A DNA stretch of 64,000 nt. It comes from Streptomyces shenzhenensis. Its GTDB lineage: Bacteria > Actinomycetota > Actinomycetes > Streptomycetales > Streptomycetaceae. Position numbers and translations under genes: made by a program. The stretch spans positions 186,001 to 250,000 of the forward strand of contig NZ_JAJONF010000002.1 in assembly GCF_021462265.1 (NCBI RefSeq), read 5' to 3'. Positions 53,496 through 63,172 of the stretch are shown piece by piece. The notes below the pieces were generated by a model. It was not told the origin of the DNA, did no database searches, and was given only the letters and a program-made list of their open reading frames with translations. Positions within the stretch are counted from its first letter, which is position 1, and each line of letters starts with the position of its first letter.

Positions 53496-56174
53496 TCACT
53501 GTGGGTGCGGACCGCTCACCGGCGGACGGCGCAGGGCCCGGCGGTGCGGCAGGCGGGTGATGGTGCTGAACCGTGCCGCGCGGCGGCGCAGATGCCGGTG
53601 GCCGAGAGCGGGTTCGGGGCGCGTGGGCGGCCGTGCGGTCCGGTAGAAGATCCGTTTGCCGATCTCGACGAGGAGGAGGTAGACGACGACCATGGCGGCC
53701 ACCGCGGCGAAGAAGGCGGTCGGCAGGGGCTGGAAGCCGAGGACATGCGCCAGGGGAGTGGCCGGCAGGGCGGCGCCGACGGCGACGACTCCCAGCGCGG
53801 TCAGTGTCAGAGGCAAGCTGGAGCGGCTGCGCCAGAACGGTGAGCGGCGGGTGCGGATGGCGAAGATCACCAGGGTCTGGGTGGCGAGGGACTCCACGAA
53901 CCAGCCGGTGTGGAACTGGGCGGCGTCGGCGTGGAAGACGCCCAGCATCACGGCGAAGGTGACGAAGTCGAACAGGGAGCTGATCGGCCCGAAGCAGATC
54001 ATGAAGCGCCGGATGAAGGCGATGTCCCAGTGCGCGGGGCGGCGTACCTGCTCCTCGTCGACGTCGTCGGTGGGGATGGCGAGCTGGCTGGAGTCGTAGA
54101 GAAGGTTGTTGAGCAGGATCTGGGAGGGCAGCATCGGCAGGAAGGGCAGGAACAGTGAGGCTCCGGCCGCACTGAACATGTTGCCGAAATTGCTGGACGT
54201 GCCCATCAGGACGTACTTGATGGTGTTGGCGAAGATCCGCCGTCCCTCGGCGACCCCGTCCGCCAGGACGTCGAGGTCCTTTTCCAGCAGGATGACATCG
54301 GCGGCGTCCTTGGCCACGTCGGTGGCCGAGTCCACGGAGATGCCCACGTCGGCGGCGTGCAGCGCGAGCGCGTCGTTGACGCCGTCGCCGAGGAAGGCGA
54401 CATCGCCGCCGGTCCTGCGCTGGATCCGCACGATGCGGGCCTTGTGCTCGGGGCTGACCCGGGCGAAGACGGTGGTGTCGCGGATCGCGCGGGTGAGCCG
54501 TTCGTCGTCCATGGCGTCGAGGTCGGTCCCGGTGAGCACGGCGGCGTCGGTCAGCCCCAGGTCGTGGCAGACCTTGGCGGCGACCGTGGGGTTGTCCCCG
54601 GTCACGATCTTCGTCGTGATGCCGAGTGCGTCCAGGCGCTTCAGTGCCTCGGCCGCGTCGGGCTTGGGCGGGTCGAGGAAGACCAGCAGACCGGTCAGGC
54701 GCAGGCCGCGCTCGTCGGAGGCACTGGGTGCGGTGGCCGGGTGGGCGGGCCGGGTCGCCACCGCGACGACTCGGTTCCCGGCGGCGAACTCCGCGTCCAG
54801 CGCCTCGCGCATCGGCTCGGGCACCTCCGTGCAGCGTTCCAGCACCGCCTCCGGAGCGCCCTTCGTGATGAGCAGGGTGTCACCGGCGAGATCGGTGACG
54901 GTGACGGAGACCATCCGCCGCTCATGGTCGAAGGGCAGGACGCCGGTCCGCTTCCAGCCGCTGAGCAGCGGGTGCTGGGCGGCGGCGGCCGGTGAGTCCC
55001 ACAGGGCGTCGTCGAGCGGGTTTCCGCCCACCGGGCGGCCTTGGCCGTCCACGTTCGCCTCGGTGCACAGCAACCCCCGGAGCAGCACTTCCTCCGCCGA
55101 GGTGCCGGTGACGGGCAGGGCCCGCATGAAGTCGATGCGGCCCTGGGTGAGGGTCCCGGTCTTGTCGGTGAACAGCACGTCGACATCGCCGAGGTCCTCG
55201 ATGCACACCAGCCGCTTGACCAGCACCTTGCGCCGGCTCATCCGCCGGGCGCCGGCGGCGAGGCTGGTGGAGACGACCGCGGGCAGCAGTTGCGGGGTGA
55301 TGCCGACCGCGATGGCGAGGGAGAACAGCAGGGCGTCGATCAGCGGCTTGTGCAGTGCGACGTTGATGATGAAGATCGACGTGGTCAGTGCCCCGGCGAC
55401 GTAGACCAGGAGCATGGAGAAGCGGCGCAGTCCCACCTGGAACTCGGTCTCCAGCTGGTGTCCGCTCAGGCCGGCGGCGATCTTCCCGAACTCGGCTTCG
55501 GCGCCGGTGGCGATCACCACACCGCGGCCGCTTCCGGAATGCACCACGGTGCCCATCAGCGCGCAGCCGGACAGGTCCGCCAGAGCCGTGCCGGCCGGCA
55601 CGACAGCGGTGTCCTTCGCGACCGGCAACGACTCACCGGTCAGCACCGATTCGCCGCACTCCAGTCCCGAGGTCGCGAGCAGCCGCACATCCGCGGGCAC
55701 GATGTCGCCGAGCCGCAGTTCGACCACATCACCGGGGACCAGTGCGGTGACCTCCACCTCCTGGGGTTGCCCGTCGCGCAGTACGACCGCCTGGTGCCGG
55801 ATCTTCGCGTGCAGCGACTGGGCGGTCTTCTCCGCCCGGAACTCGTTGACGAAACCAAGGCCGACCGAGAGCGTCACGATCACCGCGATGATCACGGCGT
55901 CGCCGCGCTCCCCGACGAAGTACGACACGACGGCCGCGGCAAGCAGCAGGCCGAGGAGCGGCGACCGCAGCTGATGCCACAGCACCAGCCACGCCCGGGC
56001 CCGGTGCGAGTGGACGGCGTTCGGGCCCCAGCGCTTCAGCCGTTCCGCCGCCTCCTGCGACGACAGGCCGCCTTCCGACGCCTGGAGATCACGGAGCACC
56101 TGCGCGGTGGGCAGGGCGGCCGCAGCGACGGCACGCCCCCCGGTCACCGGCCTCTCCCCGACAGCGGTCACCAT
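53496..56174 (-). CDS. mgtA: Magnesium-translocating P-type ATPase (MgtA/MgtB type)
   Basis: 892 residues from ATG 56174. The N-terminal cation-ATPase domain is followed by the actuator segment (VLTGESLPV, the TGES motif), the phosphorylation motif DKTGTLTQGRID, KGAPE (nucleotide site) and GDGVNDALAL in the hinge. About ten helices, including IAVGITPQLLPAVVSTSLA and the MgtA-type MICFGPISSLFDFVTFAVM. The P3B subgroup imports Mg2+ driven by ATP. An in-frame extension upstream to 56282 lacks a start signal. No leader peptide or Mg2+ riboswitch was recognised in the 629-bp upstream gap. Confidence 0.88.
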   Translation of the reverse strand: MVTAVGERPVTGGRAVAAAALPTAQVLRDLQASEGGLSSQEAAERLKRWGPNAVHSHRARAWLVLWHQLRSPLLGLLLAAAVVSYFVGERGDAVIIAVIVTLSVGLGFVNEFRAEKTAQSLHAKIRHQAVVLRDGQPQEVEVTALVPGDVVELRLGDIVPADVRLLATSGLECGESVLTGESLPVAKDTAVVPAGTALADLSGCALMGTVVHSGSGRGVVIATGAEAEFGKIAAGLSGHQLETEFQVGLRRFSMLLVYVAGALTTSIFIINVALHKPLIDALLFSLAIAVGITPQLLPAVVSTSLAAGARRMSRRKVLVKRLVCIEDLGDVDVLFTDKTGTLTQGRIDFMRALPVTGTSAEEVLLRGLLCTEANVDGQGRPVGGNPLDDALWDSPAAAAQHPLLSGWKRTGVLPFDHERRMVSVTVTDLAGDTLLITKGAPEAVLERCTEVPEPMREALDAEFAAGNRVVAVATRPAHPATAPSASDERGLRLTGLLVFLDPPKPDAAEALKRLDALGITTKIVTGDNPTVAAKVCHDLGLTDAAVLTGTDLDAMDDERLTRAIRDTTVFARVSPEHKARIVRIQRRTGGDVAFLGDGVNDALALHAADVGISVDSATDVAKDAADVILLEKDLDVLADGVAEGRRIFANTIKYVLMGTSSNFGNMFSAAGASLFLPFLPMLPSQILLNNLLYDSSQLAIPTDDVDEEQVRRPAHWDIAFIRRFMICFGPISSLFDFVTFAVMLGVFHADAAQFHTGWFVESLATQTLVIFAIRTRRSPFWRSRSSLPLTLTALGVVAVGAALPATPLAHVLGFQPLPTAFFAAVAAMVVVYLLLVEIGKRIFYRTARPPTRPEPALGHRHLRRRAARFSTITRLPHRRALRRPPVSGPHPQ

Positions 56175-56803
56175 CAGCGACCACCGCCCGGGCGTCTGCT
56201 CTCCCACACAGGCGAACACGCGGGCACCGGGGCAGGCGGACGTCCGGCAGTGCTGAGCGGACGGGGGGACGGTTCCGTACACGGATTACTCGGCAGCGAT
56301 CTCACCGTCCCACCTTCACCCTTCGCCGCTCAGCTCCCCATGGGCCTTCCGGCCCTGTCTTCGGGACCTGCTGCCCACCGTGCGGCGCGCGTCCCCGCGT
56401 GCGGCGCCGGGCCGGCCCGAGGACGTCATGCTCCCCTTCGGGCGACCTGGTACTCGACTCCGTGCGCTGCGGGGACCGGAGTCCCACACCCCTTCTCGCC
56501 TTTCCGGTCCGGGAGACCCGGTGCACCGCTGCACCCTGCAGACCGCGGTGATCGGAGCCCGCCATCCCGGTGGCCCGACGGCGAGGCGGGACGCCGGGAT
56601 CCCACCCTGGCCGTGGCGCCGGCGGCTCCGGATGTGAGGCTGGGGGAAGCGGAGGGGAGGCGCGGGGCATCGACACCGTGAGTGCCGCAGCAGAGCTGTC
56701 CGTGATGCGCGTGCTGCTCCGCCGGGCGCGGGATCTCCTGCCGGACGCGGGTGCCGTCGACGGGGCCGGACGCCCCTCGCCGGCGCACCGGCTCCAGGCG
56801 CGG
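56175..56803. other. Long intergenic region upstream of mgtA
   Basis: 629 bp. A dyad GGGAC-CGGA-GTCCC lies at 56472-56485. A short protein-like frame (VSAAAELSVMRVLLRRARDLL, from about 56678) runs on as antisense of the PucR gene and is not convincing. No tRNA, riboswitch or full gene was recognised. It must hold the mgtA promoter. Confidence 0.5.
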
Positions 56804-58090
56804 TCACTGCTCACCGAGTCCTGTGCCGGGCAGCGCCGCGGGGCCGAGGAAGTGGCAGATCTGCAGGGCGAGGGCGATGTCCATGCGGTCGTGCGCCGCG
56901 GTGAGTCCGGGGGAGTCGAGCACCTTGCTCACGCGGTACTTGACGGTGTTGCGGTGCACGTTGAGCAGTTCGGCGGCCTTGCCGTAGTTCTCGCCGGTAC
57001 TGAAGAAGGCGTGGAGAGTGCGCCTGAGCTCGGCGGCGTGGTCGTCGTCGCCGGCCAGCGGGCCCAGCACCTCGCGCACCCATCGCCGGGTCGAGTCCAT
57101 GTCCTTGGCCAGGAGGGAGACGACGGCCACGCCCTGGTCTCCGAAGCTCACCACGGGGTGGGCGGGGCCGACGGAGGCGAGGGCCACGTCCCTGGCCGAC
57201 TGGGCCTGTTCGCGTGAGCGCCGGAAGCCCGCGAGACCGTGGGCGGGCAGGCCGAGGGCGAGCCGGCAGTCCTTGGCGAGGCCGGCGGTGAGTTCGCGGA
57301 TCTCCTCGACGTCGAGAGCGGGCTGTCTGGACCCGAACGGCAGCCAGGCCCAGGCCATGCTGCGGTCGATGGCGGTGACGAGCGGCTGGCCGGTGCCGCG
57401 GCAGCGGGCGGCGAGGCCGAGGACGAAGCGCTCGAGCCTGCGCGGCTCCTCCGGCTCGGGCGCCTCGGAGGTGCTCCAGACCACCATCCCCACATGGAAC
57501 TGGTCGAGGCGGTAGCCCGTCTCCTGCTCGAACACGGAGATGTTGACGGGCTGCCCGGCGACGATCTTGTGGATCAGGGAGGAGCGCAGGTTCCCGCGGG
57601 AGCTGATCCAGCGCCTCTTCTCCTTCTCGTACGTGTCGAGGACGTAGAGGGAGATCCAGTCGATGTAGCGGTAGAGCACGTTCGAGATGTGATGCAGGAC
57701 GTCCAGCCGCAGCTCCGCGGAGCACTCCAGGCGCCGGACCTCGGTGAAGCACGCCTCGATGAATTCGTTCTGGCCCATGTGGTAGGCGCGGACGAGCGAG
57801 TGCGCGGGGATGTCGCGCTGAGCGAGGCGCAGGGCGTACTCGGTGGCGGCGGTGGTCGGCTGCAGATGTTCTATCGGGATGCGGTTGGCGAGGACGTGGA
57901 TGATCGTCTTCACGTTCGCGTCGACGCTGGCCTGGAGCATCTCGACGAGGTGCCGGTCCTCGTCGAGATGACTGATCTCGCGGGCCATCAGCCGGCTCAT
58001 GGCGCGGGCGATCTCCGGCTCGCGGTCGTTGAGCCGCCGGGCCGTCTCGGCCACCAGGCGCAGGATGCCGTCGTCCGTGGTGGGTGTCAT
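56804..58090 (-). CDS. PucR-family transcriptional regulator
   Basis: 428 residues. An N-terminal helical region (RRLNDREPEIARAMSRLMAREI), a central GGDEF-like module without a GGDEF motif, and the C-terminal PucR helix-turn-helix: FFSTGENYGKAAELLNVHRNTVKYRVSKV. The family often controls catabolic genes and senses small molecules. It is upstream on no one's strand: the next genes to the right (oxidoreductase, DUF3556, ligase) lie on the same strand and end 88 bp before it, so it may belong to or regulate that set. Target inferred. Confidence 0.88.
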   Translation of the reverse strand: MTPTTDDGILRLVAETARRLNDREPEIARAMSRLMAREISHLDEDRHLVEMLQASVDANVKTIIHVLANRIPIEHLQPTTAATEYALRLAQRDIPAHSLVRAYHMGQNEFIEACFTEVRRLECSAELRLDVLHHISNVLYRYIDWISLYVLDTYEKEKRRWISSRGNLRSSLIHKIVAGQPVNISVFEQETGYRLDQFHVGMVVWSTSEAPEPEEPRRLERFVLGLAARCRGTGQPLVTAIDRSMAWAWLPFGSRQPALDVEEIRELTAGLAKDCRLALGLPAHGLAGFRRSREQAQSARDVALASVGPAHPVVSFGDQGVAVVSLLAKDMDSTRRWVREVLGPLAGDDDHAAELRRTLHAFFSTGENYGKAAELLNVHRNTVKYRVSKVLDSPGLTAAHDRMDIALALQICHFLGPAALPGTGLGEQ

Positions 58091-58178
58091 CAGCCGAGTC
58101 CTTCCCGTGCGCCCGCCGATCGTATCTCCGCAGGTCCGGCGGGGGAGGTCCGCCGGCCGGGGCGTCCGGCCGGCGTGG

Positions 58179-59597
58179 TCACCGCGCCATGTGGCGCAGC
58201 GCGGCCCGGGCCGCGTGCACGCCGCACATGCCGTGCGCGCCCGGCCCCGGCGGGGTGGCCGCCGAGCAGAGATAGTGGCCGGGCAGCCCCGTGTAGTACG
58301 GATCGAGGGTGGGGCGGGGGCCGAACACCAGCTGGGGGACGGTCTTGGCGCCGGTCATGATGTCCCCGCCGACATAGTTGGGGTTGTACGCGGCGAAGGC
58401 GGACGTGGTGCGTACCGCGCGACCCACGATGCGGTCCCGGAAGCCGGGGGCGAACCCCTCGATCCGGTCGGTGATCGCCTCGGTGGCGTCGCCGGTGTAG
58501 CCGTGCGGAACGTGCGCGTACGTCCACACGGGGTGGATGTCGCCGACGGAGCGCTGTGGGTCGGCCAGGTACTGCTGTCCCACCAGGACGAACGGCCGCT
58601 CGGGCAGCCGCCCCGCGTTGATCTCCCGCTCTCCCGCGGCCACCTCGGCGAAGGTGCCGCCGAGGTGCACGGTCCCCGCTCGCCGTGCCGCCTCGGCGGT
58701 CCAGGGCACCCCGCCCTGCACGGCGAAGTCGACCTTGAAGGCGCCGGGGCCGTGCCGGAACCGGCGGTAGGCCCGGACGACCGACGGTGGCAGCCGGTCG
58801 CCGAGGATGCCGGCCACGGCGCCGGGCGCAAGGTCGTACAACGTCACATCCGCGGGCGGGAGCTGGGAGTACGACCGGATCCGCACCCCCGTCTCGACCG
58901 TGCCGCCGAGATCGGTGAGCAGCGTGGCCAGCGCCCGGGTGATCGCCCCTGAGCCCCCGGCAGCGACCGCCCAGCCGTGCCGGTGCCCCGCCGTCAGGAT
59001 GCCCAGACCGATGCTGGAGCTGAGCGGATGGTGCAGTGGCCGGAAGGCGTGTGCCGCCACCCCGCCCCACAGCGCCCGCGCCTGCCGGGTGGCGAACGCA
59101 CGGGCCAGGACCGTGGCCGGGAGCAGCGCGGGGATCCCGAAGCGGGCCAGCCGCAGCGGGTGGTGCGGGAGGCGCAGCAGCGGGCCCATGATGTCCTCGG
59201 CCAGTTCGTCGTACGACGCCACCGGTTCCTCCAGCAGCCGCCGCCAGCGTGCGCCGTCCGCGCCGCCCAGCCCGGCCGCGGTCGCGGCGACGGAGCGGTA
59301 CAGGACGCCGGCGGTGCCGTCGTCGAGCGGGTGGACGCAGTCGATGTCGGGCCACCGCCACTCCAGTCCGTATCTGCCCAGGTTCAGGCCGGTCAGGAAG
59401 GACGAGCCCACGGCCATGGGGTGGATGGCCGAGCAGTGGTCGTGGAGGAGACCGGGCAGGATCGCCTCGCCGCTGCGGGCGCCACCGCCCACCTCGTCGG
59501 CGGCCTCGATGACGGTGACACGCACGTTCTCCCGGGCCAGGAGGACGGCGGCGGCGAGTCCGTTGGGCCCGCCGCCCACCACCACGGCCGTACTCAC
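58179..59597 (-). CDS. FAD-dependent phytoene-dehydrogenase-like oxidoreductase
   Basis: 472 residues from GTG 59597, overlapping the stop of the DUF3556 gene (GTGA). The N terminus carries the FAD-binding VVVGGGPNGLAAAVLLARE with the acidic end at VIEAADEVGGGARS. The rest fits NAD(P)/FAD amine-oxidase/CrtI-type oxidoreductases, including the C-terminal TPPGPGAHGMCGVHAARAAL. These enzymes dehydrogenate isoprenoids or lipids; the substrate here is unknown. Last gene of the ligase - DUF3556 - oxidoreductase set. Confidence 0.88.
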   Translation of the reverse strand: MSTAVVVGGGPNGLAAAVLLARENVRVTVIEAADEVGGGARSGEAILPGLLHDHCSAIHPMAVGSSFLTGLNLGRYGLEWRWPDIDCVHPLDDGTAGVLYRSVAATAAGLGGADGARWRRLLEEPVASYDELAEDIMGPLLRLPHHPLRLARFGIPALLPATVLARAFATRQARALWGGVAAHAFRPLHHPLSSSIGLGILTAGHRHGWAVAAGGSGAITRALATLLTDLGGTVETGVRIRSYSQLPPADVTLYDLAPGAVAGILGDRLPPSVVRAYRRFRHGPGAFKVDFAVQGGVPWTAEAARRAGTVHLGGTFAEVAAGEREINAGRLPERPFVLVGQQYLADPQRSVGDIHPVWTYAHVPHGYTGDATEAITDRIEGFAPGFRDRIVGRAVRTTSAFAAYNPNYVGGDIMTGAKTVPQLVFGPRPTLDPYYTGLPGHYLCSAATPPGPGAHGMCGVHAARAALRHMAR

Positions 59598-61357
59598 GCC
59601 GGCGTCCTCACATCCGAGCCGGTACCGTCGGCCACCTGCCGCGCCGACCAGGTGACCTGGTACGGGATCGGCCCGTCCGGCAGCCACGGCTGCGCCTTCA
59701 CCGCGTCGGCGACCCGCCAGGTGCCGCGTTCGATCACGCCGAGGGCCGCGTCGATGACCTTGTAGTGCTGGACGCCGGAGTGGATGGCCTGCGACTCGAC
59801 CCACACGACGATCCACTCGCCGGGCGCGAAGCCGATCCGGCTCTGCACGGCGTTGATCAGGTCCTCGTTGTGCAGGTGGCCGTCGCCGAAGTTGAACCCG
59901 ATCAGCGAGTTGCAGCCGAATTCCGCTTCGCGGACCGTCCAGCGGTCGAGGTCCGGGACGTGGTCGACGAGGAGAGAGAACAGACCCCGGCCCTGGCTGT
60001 GCATGGACCGCCAGGCGATGGTCTGCTGCATGGTGATCTCCGCGACCGGGGCCGGGTAGCCCATCGCCTGCAACTGGTCGACCTGGTTCGATGTCGGCCG
60101 GTGCGGGAGGGAGTTGAGCTTCGCCTCGGCGCCCGGCGCGAAGGCCCACAGGGCCGAGGCCCAGTTGCCGGCGTACTGGCGCAGGGAGGGCAGGAAGGAG
60201 ACGAGGTCCGGGCGGAGGTTGCCGAGGACGGGGAAGAAGGCCAGACCCGCTGCCACCGCTGCCGCGAGCCAGGGTGACGACATGTCACTCACCGCGTAGC
60301 CGTTCCAGGCGGGGTGGCCCCAGAACAGGAAGACCGTGGCGTAGGCGAACAGCAGGTTCCACTCCAGCGGCACGGCGAGCGGGAAGGTGGAGATGATGAA
60401 CAGGTGGAAGAGGACCATCAGCCCCACGGCCGCCAGTGTCACCGGCCGGCTGGTGGAGAACAGCAGCACCAGCGGGGTGACGACCTCCACGAACGTGCCG
60501 CCCACGTGCGCCATGGCGCCGGCCACCGTCGAGGGGCGGATGTCGCGCGGGAAGTCCCGGTACTGGGCGCGCTTGAACCACTTGGCGGGCATCGCCGGGG
60601 AGTTGGACACCATCGGCGCGACGACGTGGGAGAAGTGCAGGCCCAGCTTCGACACACCCGCGCCGACCCAGACGATTACGATCAGCAGCTTCAGCGCGAC
60701 GATCAGGTCGGTGAGGGGCAGAACCGCGAAGAACAGCAGCGCGGGCAGGTACTGCTCCCCTCGGGCGGCCAGGAAGACCGTCTTGTCCCGCAGCCCGCAC
60801 AGCACCAGCAGGACCATGACCACAACCAGCAGCGCCGGGTCCACCAGGTCCGACGAATCGCCTGGCAGGGCGATCGCGACGGCCAGGCAGCCGAGCAGGG
60901 CGAGATACAGCACGACGTCGAGAACGGTCCGGGTGTCGCCGTTCGTGAACGGCACCCGGCGCCACGGCCGCAGCCGGATCGTCCCGGGCCGCGCCCAGAA
61001 CAGGATGCCCCCGGTCATCGGCTTGAACTTCCCGGCGATCGGCCCCCAGGACCCGGCCAGGCCGACCGCCTCCAGGAGTACGGTCCACAGCACCAGCTTC
61101 TCGTACACGATCGGAACGTTCCACCAGTGCGCGACGTCCCAGAACGGTCCGGCCCCCGAGCTGGCGGTGGCCGCGGCGGTACCACCGACGACGTAGAGGA
61201 CGAGGAGCTTCACGACGTACGTCGTGTGGATCATCTTGGGCGTGCCGAAGCCGTACTCGACCCAGTGGAGCGCGAGTGTCTTCGTCCGCTCAAGGAGGGG
61301 CTTGCGGAGAAAGGACTCCGGGTCGACGGGCGGGAAATCACCGGTTCTGAACCCCAT
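59594..61357 (-). CDS. DUF3556 multi-pass membrane protein
   Basis: 587 residues. It starts GFRTGDFPPVDPESF, followed by HWVEYGFGTPKMIHTTYVVK. About nine hydrophobic segments span residues 45-370; GAGVSKLGLHFSHVVAP sits in one. The soluble C-terminal part has WRSMHSQGRGLFSLL and GFNFGDGHLHNEDLI. The pattern fits DUF3556, an actinobacterial membrane family of unknown function, distantly similar to HTTM/lipase-maturation-type membrane proteins. Coupled by GTGA to the FAD oxidoreductase and 76 bp after the AMP ligase. Role probably in lipid modification; not shown. Confidence 0.85.
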   Translation of the reverse strand: MGFRTGDFPPVDPESFLRKPLLERTKTLALHWVEYGFGTPKMIHTTYVVKLLVLYVVGGTAAATASSGAGPFWDVAHWWNVPIVYEKLVLWTVLLEAVGLAGSWGPIAGKFKPMTGGILFWARPGTIRLRPWRRVPFTNGDTRTVLDVVLYLALLGCLAVAIALPGDSSDLVDPALLVVVMVLLVLCGLRDKTVFLAARGEQYLPALLFFAVLPLTDLIVALKLLIVIVWVGAGVSKLGLHFSHVVAPMVSNSPAMPAKWFKRAQYRDFPRDIRPSTVAGAMAHVGGTFVEVVTPLVLLFSTSRPVTLAAVGLMVLFHLFIISTFPLAVPLEWNLLFAYATVFLFWGHPAWNGYAVSDMSSPWLAAAVAAGLAFFPVLGNLRPDLVSFLPSLRQYAGNWASALWAFAPGAEAKLNSLPHRPTSNQVDQLQAMGYPAPVAEITMQQTIAWRSMHSQGRGLFSLLVDHVPDLDRWTVREAEFGCNSLIGFNFGDGHLHNEDLINAVQSRIGFAPGEWIVVWVESQAIHSGVQHYKVIDAALGVIERGTWRVADAVKAQPWLPDGPIPYQVTWSARQVADGTGSDVRTPA

Positions 61358-61433
61358 GGTGCGGCTCCTTTGCGGCAGGGGGTACCGTCCGCCCGGCGAC
61401 TGTCACGGGGCGGTGGAAGGGGGACGGGGTCCC

Positions 61434-62909
61434 TCAGCGGGCGGCGGTGCCCTGCTGGAGGGACTTCCGGAGGGCGGGCTTGTCGATCTTCCCGACCGGG
61501 TTCTTCGGCAGAGCGTCCGGCAGCCGGATCTCCACCGGCAGCTTGATCTTGGTGAGGTGCTGCCGGCAGTGGCCGAGCAGGTCGCCGGCGGACACGGCGG
61601 TGCCGGGGTAGGTGACGACATAGGCGACGGGGACCTCGCCGTAGACCAGGTCCGGCGCGCCGACCACCGCGGCCTCCAGGACCGCCGGATGGCTGTACAG
61701 CACGGACTCGATCTCCTTGGGGTAGAGGTTCTCCCCGCCCCTGATGATCATGTCCTTCACCCGGTCGACGAGGGTCAGGTAGCCGTCGTCGTCGACATGT
61801 CCCACGTCGCCGGTGCGCAGCCAGCCGTCGACGAGGACGGCGGCGGTCTCGTCGGGGCGGCGCAGGTAACCGCGCATGACGTTCGGGCCGCGCACGACGA
61901 CCTCGCCGGTGGCACCGGCCGGCAGAAGGTCCCCCCGCGCCGAGACCACGCCGATCTCCTGGCCGGGCAGCGGCGGCCCGACCGTGCCCGGCCTGCGCCG
62001 GCCGTCGACGGGATTGCAGGTCGAGGCGCAGGTGCCCTCGGTCAGCCCGTATCCCTCGACGATGAGGAAGCCGAAGCGTTCCTCGCACCGCTCCAGCAGT
62101 TCCTTCGACGCCGGAGCCGCTCCGCAGATCGCGAACCGGAGCGAGGAGGTGTCGGGCGCCACATCAGCGGGCAGTTCCGCGAGCCGGGCATAGATGGTCG
62201 GTACGGCGGCGAAATAGGTCGGCCGGTGCCGCTCCACCGCCTCCAGGAACGGCAGCGGCGCGAAGCGCTCCAGGACGGTGAGCTGCCCGCCGGCCAGCAG
62301 GGAGGACAGGAAGCTCACGCAGATCGCGTTGACGTGGAACAGCGGCAGGACCAGCAGACAGTGATCGGCCTCGGTCAGCTTCAGATGCCCCGCCAGCATG
62401 GCTGTCATCGCCTGCAGATGGGCATGGTCGAGCATCACACCCTTGGGCCGGCCGGTGGAGCCGCTGGTGTAGATGAGCAGGGCCAGGTCCTGCGGGCGCA
62501 CCTCGCGATCGGGCAGCCCGCCGCAGGGCTCCGCCCGCAGCACGTCGACGGGAATGGACGGCAGCCCGGCAGTCGGCGCGTCCGGCCCCGCGGTGACGAC
62601 GAGCACCGCGTCCGCGTCCCGCAGCTGGTACGTCGCCTCGGTGGCGGTCAGTACGGGGTTGACGGGCGTCACGGCCGCGCCGAGCCGCCAGGCCGCGAGC
62701 AGCACAAGCAGCAACTCCACCCGGTTGGGCAGCATGACCGCGACGACGTCGCCCTCGCCGACCCCGTGCCCGGCCAACTGCTCCGCCACCGCTTCGGCGC
62801 GGTGTGCGACATCCGCGTACGACAGCTCGTGCCGTGCGTCGCGCAGACAGGACCGGGACATCACCGAGTCCGGCCGCCCCCAGGGCAGATATCCAAGGCC
62901 AACGCTCAC
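61434..62909 (-). CDS. AMP-forming acyl-CoA/aryl-CoA ligase (ANL superfamily)
   Basis: 491 residues from GTG 62909 with GGAG upstream. The adenylation motifs are clear: IYTSGSTGRPKGVML (P-loop), VEGYGLTEGTCAS, DGWLRTGDVGHVDDDGYL, and RGGENLYPKEIE, with the catalytic Lys in PVGKIDKPALRK. It activates a carboxylic acid to the acyl-adenylate and then the CoA thioester. First gene of the set with DUF3556 and the FAD oxidoreductase. The acid substrate is not readable. Confidence 0.9.
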   Translation of the reverse strand: MSVGLGYLPWGRPDSVMSRSCLRDARHELSYADVAHRAEAVAEQLAGHGVGEGDVVAVMLPNRVELLLVLLAAWRLGAAVTPVNPVLTATEATYQLRDADAVLVVTAGPDAPTAGLPSIPVDVLRAEPCGGLPDREVRPQDLALLIYTSGSTGRPKGVMLDHAHLQAMTAMLAGHLKLTEADHCLLVLPLFHVNAICVSFLSSLLAGGQLTVLERFAPLPFLEAVERHRPTYFAAVPTIYARLAELPADVAPDTSSLRFAICGAAPASKELLERCEERFGFLIVEGYGLTEGTCASTCNPVDGRRRPGTVGPPLPGQEIGVVSARGDLLPAGATGEVVVRGPNVMRGYLRRPDETAAVLVDGWLRTGDVGHVDDDGYLTLVDRVKDMIIRGGENLYPKEIESVLYSHPAVLEAAVVGAPDLVYGEVPVAYVVTYPGTAVSAGDLLGHCRQHLTKIKLPVEIRLPDALPKNPVGKIDKPALRKSLQQGTAAR

Positions 62910-63172
62910 CAGATCTCCTCGACGACGCTGTGCGGCGGTGTGTCACGTGTCCGTGAACAGTAGGAAGGAGCCGTCCCCCATCCCATGTCGCGGATCCACA
63001 AATCTCCCCGCCGAGCTGTGCACCATCGACAAGCGCGCCCCGGGGTCTCCTGGGAGCCAACGAGCTGAACGCGGTACGTCGGCCGCAGCGCCCGCACGCG
63101 TCCTGGTCCGCACGGCCGGCATCGTGCACCAGACGCCGGCCGCCGCCGGGAGGCGTGTGCGCGTCGAGCAGG

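Noticed and set aside
54106..55404. 432-codon plus-strand frame opposite mgtA
   Set aside because: Ser/Arg-rich shadow of the P-type ATPase; the minus strand has all P-ATPase motifs.
56570..57217. Open frame with a helical start (about 56678) in the gap before mgtA
   Set aside because: It continues for over 400 bp as antisense of the PucR gene, has no ribosome-binding site, and the product becomes low complexity.
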